DNA of 64,000 bases from Tetmemena sp. SeJ-2015 (taxonomy: Eukaryota; Ciliophora; Spirotrichea; Sporadotrichida; Oxytrichidae). The notes beneath the pieces were generated by a model. The model searched no databases. It saw only the letters and a program-made list of their open reading frames with translations, and was not told the origin of the DNA. How positions within the stretch are numbered: position 1 is the first letter of the stretch; every line of letters starts with the position of its first letter. The stretch is taken from NCBI GenBank assembly GCA_027382625.1, contig JAJKFJ010021960.1:1-64000 (forward strand). The letters run 5' to 3'. The translations under genes were made by a program, and so were the position numbers. Positions 25,251 to 36,100 of this stretch are shown in pieces.

Positions 25251-25559
25251 TTTTAATTTTCTTTATTAATCAATAACAATCTCGCATTAATTTTTGTTGC
25301 ATTTGAAATCTAAAATACAGAATAAACAAGAAAGTTCAGCTTTTGAGTAGCATAAATTCCTACTTTACAATGTAAATAATTTATATTCTTAGACATCGGA
25401 GAATTTAAATAATATTTTTCTTACGAAACCAAAACTATTCAAAATTTTATAAAGAGAGGATTATTTTTATTGAAAGAAATTTCCAAATATTTTTGAGTTT
25501 AATTCAAACTGCGAAATCTACCTCAAAAATAATACATATCTCCATCCGTATCTCAGTTT
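25251..25559. other. Spacer after copy 2
   Basis: AT-rich, with no supported gene. The copy 2 tail frame may run into it, because a TGA is reached only about 200 bp past the conserved end. Confidence 0.4.
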
Positions 25560-26175
25560 CATTTTGGACTTTAAGGTAATGATGTAGCTCACCTTATTCC
25601 AGTAGTAATAGCCAGTTCTCAAGATTCAATCCCATCGCAAAAATGTTGTGAGAGTGCCACACAATAATACGTCTCGCATTTGAAATTGCTCTTGCAGATT
25701 GAGCGGAAATAGAGTGTTGCAGCTGTTCCTCATCAGCACTTCTAAGTTTCAGCACATCAATTATGGATTGATCCCTCAAACTCTTCGCACTAAGCGCACT
25801 TCAGTTTGAAATTGCTTGCAAAATCTCCATAGATAGTTTCCTTATCTCAGATCTCTCCGTAGGCTGTAGCAAACATCTATCGTTAAAATGGCATAACGTA
25901 CAAAACTGTGAGTCGAGTGAAGCGCGTTATAGACTCACTAAGCCATTTTATTATAATAATCTGAAATATATTTACACTGCTCAGGCTTGAAGGGATGCGT
26001 TGAAGTTTGTATGTGGCTGACGAGCTGTTGTTCACCACACACCTTCGATAAGATAGAGTTGGTTACAAGAGCACGATAACATAGAAGTTTACGAGTAGAA
26101 AGTAAATATAACTACAAGTGCGTTACTTGCAGGAATCAGCGAAGACTTAGGATTAGAAGCAATATTTTTAATATA
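25560..26175 (-). pseudogene. Decayed minus-strand gene, homologous to 56.2-56.7 kb
   Basis: GC-richer minus-strand coding with Gln TAA/TAG. From about 26110 down it reads KLLCYRALVTNSILS and SHIQTSTHPFKPEQC, then a TGA. It continues with VRYAILTIDVCYSLRRDLR, then after frame changes KLSMEILQAISN, AKSLRDQSIIDVLKL and a Ser/Ala/Arg-rich end with IIVWHSHNIFAMGL. Internal TGA codons and at least two frame shifts mark it as broken. The second relic at 56225-56670 preserves the ITKIDACYYSLRKDLDLGKL and AKSLRINQIIHVL portions in one frame. The family is not recognised. Both copies lie in array DNA or IESs, which suggests a mobile or frequently duplicated source. Confidence 0.55.
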
Positions 26176-26214
26176 ATCTCTATCTTTACAAATATAAAGT
26201 AAATATTATGATCA

Positions 26215-26530
26215 ATCAAAATCTAAATTCAATGAGATTGTGGCAGTTCAACTTTATCTGAGCTAGGACCTAAACTTTTAAGACTTCCAATAACTGTAAC
26301 TAGTTCTTATTGACTGCTTCTTGCATCCACAAATAATTCAATTTCTAGCAATTTTTTATAATGATATCGCTCAGCTCATTCAATTTTTTTTCATTCGAGT
26401 GAACTAGAAGCTTTCCATGATTCAGGATTAAAAATAAAGATAATGATAATTTATGTTCAGGTTTAAGAATCTGACCTTAGTTTTGAGTTTAATCTAAAAG
26501 CCTTGATAGCTAAGACTTCCAATAATAATA
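26215..26530 (-). pseudogene. Broken duplicate of the 3' end of the LRR gene
   Basis: The minus strand matches the last exons of the leucine-rich-repeat gene at 40745-43196 (LNHGKLLVHSNEKKLNELSD against LNHGKLLIHQNEDKLKELSD). A one-base deletion near 26345 shifts the frame. The same 35-bp IES with CTGAA pointers is retained (minus-strand CTGAA at 26421-26425 and 26456-26460), so the duplication copied germline DNA rather than a processed transcript. Confidence 0.75.
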
Positions 26531-27196
26531 TATCTAGCTTAATTTAATTAAAAAAATTATAATCCTAATCCACAAGCAGAGGAGAATTTAGAAACATAAA
26601 AAACTGTAAAGGTTATTAATTTCAAAATTTAATTTTTAACAATAAATTTAGAATAAAAATATTTTGATTATCTTCTTTAATGTTAGAAATAAATCTTTGC
26701 TTAATTTATTTTATCTAAACTTTAAAATCATAAAGGATAAACTTCCTAGATTCATTAGACTATAAATAAAATCATATTTACATTTATTTATTATTTTCAT
26801 TATCATTCATATCTTTTTATAAATCAATTTAAGATAATTTGTTGTTTAATTTTTAATAGATAGTTAATTTAAAATCTAGTCATCTTCCTTAAAAAAGAAA
26901 TATTTATAAGTCCTAAAATACTTATAAATGATTTATTGAAATATTTTATCATTTGAAAGAATTTGAGAATTTAGAGCAATAAAATGAGTGGAATTCTAAC
27001 TTAAAATAACTTCTGAATTTTAATTTATCATGTGTATAATCGCTAAAATTATCCACATAATTATAAAGGTCATCTCTGAAGTTATTATCCCTTAACATTA
27101 TATTTGTAATAATCTAATATTTGCCATTTAAATTTACTTTAATATTGATCTAAGCACTTTGTTCCTATTCTGTTTGTTTGTATATTAATATATAAA
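26531..27196. other. Spacer upstream of copy 3
   Basis: AT-rich. The only noticed feature is CTGTTTGTTT at 27170-27179, about 20 bp before the copy 3 ATG. It recurs at 45726-45735 before copy 5. Confidence 0.45.
27170..27196 (+). promoter_or_regulatory. Conserved upstream context of the array genes
   Basis: CTGTTTGTTT followed by an A/T run ending ATATAAA immediately before ATG. The same string and ending precede the copy 5 start (45726-45755), while neighbouring spacer sequence is not conserved. It could be a promoter or 5' leader element. No functional evidence exists beyond this conservation. Confidence 0.3.
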
Positions 27197-30100
27197 ATGA
27201 TTAGCGACTATTTCACTTTAGAAAAAGCGTCTTCTGATAAATTAATCACATCGGGAAAGATCTCTTTAAAATATTCGACATCAGCAAAGATATTATTCTT
27301 TATCTACTTATTTCATTTAGGGTATGATAGGATTTAACATTATAATTTTAGAATCGATGAGGCAGTCGGCTAAATATGCTACGAGGGACGAGTCTACCCT
27401 TTATTAATTGGAACAAATGATTCTTCTGCTTTTTCAGTCTCTACCTAAATAACGTGCTTGGACTTTTCCGACGTTAATGATTTAGCAATAGGAGGGCAAA
27501 CATAAAACACAAATTATTGCCCTGGCTCTATAAGTAAAAATATTTATTTATTTTAAAGCAATATTTTTATTTAAATTGTAAATAGTTGGGCTAATCCCAG
27601 ACCTCTTATTATAGTCCACGAAATTAAAAAAAATAGATAAATAATGATAAGGGAGGCACTTTGAAATTTGGAAAGATATTTGACCAAGTAACTAACTAAA
27701 TGATACAAATATTATCATTAAATAGTAGAAACTTATAAAGAATAATTAAAATAAATAAACATATTAAATAACTAACTAATTTAGAAAAATTACAAATAGG
27801 TCTCCTCAAAAGTTGATATGTTAAAAATAATTTACTAAAGCTGCCTGAAGATTTGTTGCTTTATAAAAAACAATGTTTCTCTATATTACAGGTTTGATTA
27901 TAGCTAGTTGATCTCAGAAATTTTTATCTCCATTTATTGTGAAAATTAATCTCTTTAGAATTTTTCACTTCATAAGAAAAACTATTAGAAAAGAAGTGAA
28001 GAAAAGAAAAGAAGATTAATTTTTCATTTTTCAAGAATAATTGAAAGGAGGAACCCTTTAATTATCAGTTTATGCAATAATAACTAATTTAATGATTGTG
28101 GAGATAAAGTACTCTCATGACTACAAAATGATAATCGCTCTATTTGATAATTTAACTCCCTTCTCCATGGTATTTTTAGATTCTAGTAATGGGACTTTTA
28201 TAAAATACGTTTAAGTTACCGATGTTGTCCCTTTGTCCTTACTTTCATTCCTTTATTCTTTAAAAAAAAAAGATTTTAATAACTGAGGTATCATTCAAAT
28301 TTTAATTTAATTTTATTATTTTAACTCTTTATATAAAAATAAGGATTTTACTAGGTAATTTAATTTGATTTATTTGGCAATAAATGGTGGTTTTGGGGTC
28401 TTTTGGGGTTCGTACAATAACCTTTTTTTAAAAATTTTTCAAATTTTTATAAAATATATCTTAATGAAATAAAAATCGGCTTCTAAAACTAATTGAATTT
28501 TATAAAGTTTAGATAAAACCATATTCTCTGGTTCTTATTTCTCTAAATAAAACAAAAATCTTGCTCTTAAAATTATAATAATTTTATATTATTATGGAAG
28601 AATAGATATTTTTGGGGGGCCTTTCCTCGACAGTAAAATTTTATAATGAATAAAGGTAAGAAAAAAATATGTTTATAGGGTAATTTTCGCTCCTAAATCT
28701 GATTCTTCCAGGAAAAGAGGTGCATTCGAACATCTAAGGCTTCAAATTTTCATCCTGATTCAGCCAGTTAGAGGTCAGATTCACATAAATAAAATCTATA
28801 TTTTAAGCTATTTTTAGCTATTGTAAAATAAATTTTTGGTGCATTTTTGAAAAAGAGCAACATTTTTAGAATGCATAACATGATTTAGCTATAAGCCCAA
28901 ATAAGGTATAGATGATAAAATGTAGCATTGGCCCCTTAATCATGAATTAAATTTTGTTTATATAAAAATGTTGCTCTTTTTCAAAAATGCACCAAAAATT
29001 TATTTTACAATAGCTAAAAATAGCTTAAAATATAAATTTTATTTATGTGAATCTGACCTCTAACTGGCTGAATCAGGATGAAAATTTAAGCCTTAGATGT
29101 TCAATCACCTCTATTCCTGGAAGAACAATTTAGGAGCGAAAAATTACCCTATAAACATATTTTTTTCTTACCTTTATTCATTATAAAATTTTACTGTCGA
29201 GGAAAGGCCCCCCCCCCGATATTTTAAATGCAGGGACTGCTCGAATGACTTCTACTATAATGAAATTAAACTATGTTGGTATTGGAGCTGCAACTTCTCT
29301 CTCTGCTTCATAATAATTCCAACTTGATCCAAGCTATTATAAAATATCTATAGAATTAAAATGAACAACATTAAATTAAATTTAAATTTGAGAATATTAT
29401 AGTTATTCTATTAAGTACTATAAAAATGGGGTCACACCTGATCAATTGCTCATATCTTTTATGAACAACTAATTCAACCCCTTTAATTTCGGCATTTTCA
29501 GCCTTAACCAATCTACTGCCGCAGTTTCCTGGGTCAAACAATTTATTTTTAATCTAATATCACGAATGGCTATTCAATTTATTTTATTTCATTTACGACA
29601 TCGATGCAATCCCTTAATTCTATATTAAGATGAAAAATATTAATAATGTAAAATTTGAATTAGTTCTATACTATTGAAAGCGCTATATTTTTATTTTAAA
29701 AATAATTTCTAATTATCGTTCATAAAATAATCAAATTTATTTATTATGAAACTTTATTCATGGGTTTGAATATAAGATACGGGAACAGACTACATAATGA
29801 CTTGTGGAACAAATAGCCTGACTTTCTTATTGTCAAGGTAAATATTCTTTCTTTGTTAATACTATTGATAATTAAATGTAAATAGGAATTAAATTAAAAT
29901 AATAAATGAAGAGTGTAATAATTTTTATGCAATGGCAAAATGAAATTATGAGCGATATTTTCCTTCTTCCATTACAAAAGGAGATGTCTTTGAAGAAATA
30001 TAATTCTATGATTTTTATTTTTACAATAAATTATTTGTTTATTTTTTATTATTTTATTAAATTTTCTCTTATATATTTATGACAGATTTATAATTGGGAC

Positions 30101-33100
30101 ATCGACAGACACTCACTATGTGAGAGGCAATTCAGGTACTATGTTAGTTTGCGCAGGTAAATTATTATTTTAAGGATTGAAGGCTATCTCAATGAACATT
30201 TCAGTTGGATTTATTCGATTTTTTAATTTGAATAAAATATTTAAGATTATAGAGATTAAAATTCTAAAATCAAATAATAACTGTTATTTTTTTCAATTTT
30301 ATAATTTTGCAAAAAATTGAAAATTACTTATAAGAGCGCGTTATATTATGGATTCTATGTTGACAATACACCTCCAAAGAAAGTGTATTTCTACATAGCT
30401 GACTGGACTGGCGGTGGGATGGATTTCAAGGAAAATTGTCTTGCAACCATGCCATCCGCTTTGGCAACCAATTTTATCTCGACCAAGAGTTATCATAAAA
30501 TTAACATGTCAATATAAAATATAATTTTAAGTTTGCATTTTATAATTCATTCAAATTAAAAGATAAATGTGTATTCATCTGAAGCCGAATATCCATTCAA
30601 ATATTGAAAATAGATAGAGTCATTAAAATATGAAAAATCATTTGAATGCAATTATTGTTAAAATTTAATATTTTTAAGATTCCAATCTAAATTGTATAAT
30701 GCGAATATTTTCATAACATTTATAATTAAATTGAGTTACATAAAGTCTGATTTGAACGGGTACTTTGTTTTTATATTTTATTGTAGGAGCTGTTAAAGAG
30801 AGTAGTGTCTATAATATCAATTATAGCAGTTATGTTGGATTCGTCATGTCTAATAGACCTGAAAACTCTTGTGTTAGTTTTGGAGTTACTATGACCTATG
30901 TACCGATTTCATAATTTAATTAATTCAAAAATTTACAAATTAGGATTTTCATTTATGAGATAATATTTTCTTTAAGCCCACATTTCCCCCTTAAAATTCA
31001 ACTTTCCAACTATAAACAGAGGAGGATGAGGAAGAAGTGTTTTGCCTCGGAGGTAGATGTATTAAATAGGTTTTAAAAAGTAATTTTTCTACTTTATTAT
31101 TTTACCTACCTGTATTAAATTTTATAGAATCTTAATCCATGATCTCAAATAACTATGTTCGGTAAGGACGTGTTTTCTTACTGTAAGTAAAAATAATGGA
31201 AAATTAGGCAAGGACTGTAATATAAGCTGAATAAATAAAAAAATAATTTTTCATTTGTTGTTGAAGTAACTCAATGAGAGATAGAATTTTATTAAATTCT
31301 ATTAAAGTTCTATCTTAATAAACTCTTAAATCTGATAGAATATGAAAAATAATTTAAAATAAAATTTGATCCCGAGCTATTTGGTACAACCTTTTTGCCT
31401 TGTTGGATAGTAACTCAAATTTATTCTCTAATTCTATATTTTATCTTATTTTTTAAAAAAATTAGAATTACATTCCACCTCCTAATTTCAGTCAGTCAAA
31501 ATAAAATGCAGATTGATCTCCATATTTTACCACTTTATAAATATTAACTAAATTTATTTTATTAGATTACGGTAACAACCTTATATAGTTATTCAGGGCA
31601 ATTATTTTCTGATTCGTTTACTATAACAACTACAGCAACCTCTCTACCTAAAAATAAAAACTTTGAGCTATAGCTCCCTCAATATTTTGGATGTTGACTT
31701 TACCAAGAATATTTACATTAAATTACTTTTTCAAGAAAAATTTATACACAAATTAATTTAGCTCTCAGTCTTATATAATTAAAGGAGTAGATAAACCCAA
31801 AAGCATAAAAGCTTTGTATTTATTTTTAAAGTATTTTCATTTAGTTAAGCAACATCTAATCTCAACTTTAAGATAGGAAGATGAGAAAATAGCTGAAATC
31901 AAGAGCTGGTTCGGAGTGTGGATTCTTACTATCGATTAAAGCAATGCTATGAATCATAATTTCAGCTGATATTACTAACACCATCTAGAGCAATTTCCAT
32001 TATGCTATTTTTTAATAAGATTTGGAACTATTTAAGTCTCTTAATTCACGAAATTATATTATATATACTTTATTGAAAGATAAATAATAGGTAGCATTTT
32101 ATTGCAGTATATTAAAACTAAGCTCAGAATTTGTAGACAGATTTAATAAACTAAGAAAAAGCAAACCCCTGAATAATTTTAGTTGTGAAAGTCTTTATCC
32201 TTTCATTCGGTAAGACAATTTTAACTGTCTTTGAACTTGGTTCAATTTTTATTTGCTTATTTAATATTTTTTGTAAATATTCTTCCAAAATGCGCAAATC
32301 ATAATTACGTTGTGAGTGCCACAGGATCTTCTCCTAATTTAAATTACATTATATCTGATACCGCTCTCGTTTTTACACAGACTCCTTTTACTACCACATT
32401 AACCTGCTCAGATGGCCAAATAGCATACAAATATTTATTTACACTGCGCTCATGCATAGAATCAATGGAGTAGTTACAAATTTTATATTTATACTACTCC
32501 AGTCCAAGAGATACTTAAACTCTAAATTTTAATTAATTAATTAATTAATTAATTAATTAATTAGGAATTAAGCACCCCTAACCCGGGCATATAATAACTT
32601 AATCGATTTAAAGTAAATTCACAGGCTTAACTTCTTGATCAGTTGTGCCACGTCACGTGAAAGCCCAGACGCTCTAAAAATTTAAACCTAGATTAATATC
32701 CTTATATTAGTAACTCTAATTTCTTGTTTAATAAAAATAATTATGCTAGATTTCAACATACTAAATTAAAGAATCTAAAGAAATAGTCTAGAAAGTATAT
32801 TTTGATGTAGAGATCGCTGATCGATACTTTAGAGCCAAAATAAAACTGAAATAGTATGTGTAATTATTTTTTGGAGTATTTTCGCGTTTGAATAATTATA
32901 AGTATTAATAAAGAAATTAATTATATCCAACTTATACTCACTTTCTTATCATATTTAGGGGTTTGACTGCCTAGTTGGATATAGTTCAATAGCACTAGCT
33001 TGGAGCTGTCTATTTAGACAAATGACTTCGCAAACTATGCAACTTTCACTACTTTTTAAGTTTATATATAAGGCTATATTGATATTATGCCCTTAAACAA

Positions 33101-36100
33101 TGCTATCTAAACTTTTATAATTAAAAAAAGTAATATTATTTATCAAATAATTTTATTTCATTTACAATGAATAGATAAATTAAATTTTAGCTTTTAAACT
33201 GTGACTGTAACTTTGCTAATGAATTGCACAGGAGCAACTTATATTTTTCTTCCTTGAATTTTGATTAGGTCTCTAAGTCAGGGATCATTTTAAATGTTTT
33301 TCTTTAATTAGAGAAATTAATTTAATTAATTTATAAAAATCTCAAGTATTTTCAAATAAAATAATTTCTAATGAACTCAATTTATTTACTTATAAAATAA
33401 TAAATAATTTCTTTTGATAAGGCTATAATTAATCGTATTTGAATTTATAGTACCTTTATTTTGTGAAAAAATTTCACATTAATCTCTTTAAAATAAGATG
33501 ATAAAGAATTTAATGATATAATTCTTAGGAGAAATAAATAAACTTATAAATATATTTATTTAATGAATCAGTACCCTTAACATAAATACAGGAACTAAGG
33601 CCATCATTTTCCCAAATTATACTCAAAATTAGCTTCAGTGCATGGTCTAAAGATCTGTTTATGCCACTGATACAATTTAAATACATTCTGTGATTTCATA
33701 CTCTTAAATGCAAATTTATTTAATGAGCTCTCCTCCAGCAGGCGTTACATATAACTATGCTATTGACAAAGATAGAATATTTGTAGACACTACAGTCTTT
33801 ACTGCTGCAAAATAATTAATTAATTTATCAACCTAGTTTGACCTAAAATTGAAATTAATGTACTCTTTAGGTGGTGTTTATGACTGGTACACCCTAACTG
33901 TAAAAATTTAAGATCCACAAACAGCTGCACTTGGAGACAGATTCAGTTTCTTGAGCAACTCAGGGCCTCCTGTTTTTATCATAAAATTTTAATTTTTAAA
34001 AGTTTATAATATAGCTGATATTTTAAGAATGAATAAAATAAAATGGATTTCCTAAACTATAAATATTAAATATTTCTCTAAAAAATTTAAAAAGCCAAGA
34101 AATTTAGAGTAGTAGGATTCACAGGTTGTTTAAAAAAAAAGATATTGAGAAGTAGATGCTTTGAAAATCCCTTATACTTGTACTTGTCATAACTGAATAA
34201 ATTATTAGAAGAAAGAAAAATTAATTTTAGATTAAATCTCCAACAAGTTGCAGATTTAGTGACTTGTCAATTTGACTTTATAGTTGCCTCCTTTTGCGAG
34301 CGCCCATTTATCATTTAACCAATCATAAATTTAAATTAAATTATCAGCAATATCATTCCTTTGACTGATATCACAATTTTTTAGAACTAAGAAATTGTTT
34401 TCCCACTTCCATAAATCTAAGATCCTGATAACGACGAATATTTCGTAGCCAGTCTAGATTGCAAGGAAGCTCAAGTATTTGTGAATCTCGTAGACTCTTT
34501 CTCACTTCAAATAGCACCTTCTTCAAACTCATTTACATTTCTTACTTTTTTATTTGGTAAATATCAGTGCAAAATTAAATTGACTGACAAAAATCAACAT
34601 CCAAAAAGTCAAGACTACACCCTCAACATAATTAGTTATAAATATTTTTAATTGTGAATTCATACAAGGATAAGCAAATAGAACAAGAAATTTTAGAGAA
34701 TATTTATGAGACAAATTAATTTATTTTTAAACACCTCGAATACTCTGAAAGCTAGCTTGTCTATCAATAAACTTGGAGAAGCTATTATAAAATTCAACCA
34801 ATAAGTAACCTACTAAAAATATAATTTAAATTAAGCTCCCTTTTTTAAAATTAAAACTAAGAGATATGCTCCGACTTTGACATATATGATATACAGATCT
34901 CAATTTTGTAGAGGTAGTAAACTTTTTCTGTTTAATATTAAATCTTAAAAAATAGTCATTAAGCCTAAAAAGTTAAAATAATAAATTACAAAGCTCAATA
35001 ATTATAATTCTAAAACCTTTAAAAAGAAGTGTTTGAATAAGCTACGAACTTAAATTTATGGATCCAAGTAGATTCCTAAATAAAAAACTTTAACTTTTTT
35101 AGGTTAGAAGCTAAATTTAAAAAAAAATATTATTTTAAAAACATTAAAATATGAGGATGCGCTTTATATTCGTCAAATTTTTATTTTGGAAAAGAAATAA
35201 AAGTCAAAATAAAGCAGCGAATAACTGCGTTGGGCAGTAACCAATTGCTATCTTGATAACATAAGAATACAAATAAAATTCTATGGGCCTCTTCAGATCT
35301 CATACTAGTATACTGATCAGCTCTAAGTGATATTCATTAAGAATGGGCTGATTAGAGAAACTCACAGTACTAAGCCCATTGGATTTAATTACACATGCAG
35401 CTGCGCTATTCCTTAAAATATATTTCTTAGTAGATAGACCAGAAAAGTATTTATTACCCTTAAATCTTTTGTAGGCATCCTGTAAATTTAAAACTAAAAT
35501 TTTAATTTAAAATAAAATCAAAGTTTACTAAATTTTTAAAAAAAATTAATTTTTTAAAAAAATCAAAGGAGCTTACCCGTAGGGAGACGCATGAAAACAT
35601 TTGTAATAGGAAACTTTTTTTTAGAGATTATTATAAATAATGAAAATAAATATAGTTTTTAAAAAAATCAAAATTTTTTATAAATTTAAATTTTTAAAAA
35701 TTTTAACAAAGTTAAAAAGAAAGAAGAATATTTAAAAATTAAAGGTTTTTTTTTAAAATAATTACAAATTTTGCATAATCTTTTGATGTAAAAATTTTTA
35801 TTAAATTCTTTTAGGTCATAAAGTTTTTCGTTTTGGGGTATGATAAAAATTACACTTATTCTTTAATTATTTTTTTTAAAAAAAAATTAAAATGAATTAA
35901 TTATATTTAATGCCCTTTTAGATAGACTTTCCAACAATGTTTTTATGTTTTACAACTTCCCGGTTTCGTAGTCTTTTTATGTCCTCCCCAAATGATTCAA
36001 AAAACTAAGGTGGTTTTTGGAAAATAAAGTGGCGATGATAAGTAACAAATGGGAAAATTTCAGCCTAATTTTGAGATATGGATATCTATTTTAAACAAAA

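Noticed and set aside
27529..27583. Reading the segment that starts TAAGTA as a GT...AG intron
   Set aside because: The splice gives the wrong phase; TA-to-TA removal gives the family reading, and copies 1 and 5 have no GT at this point.
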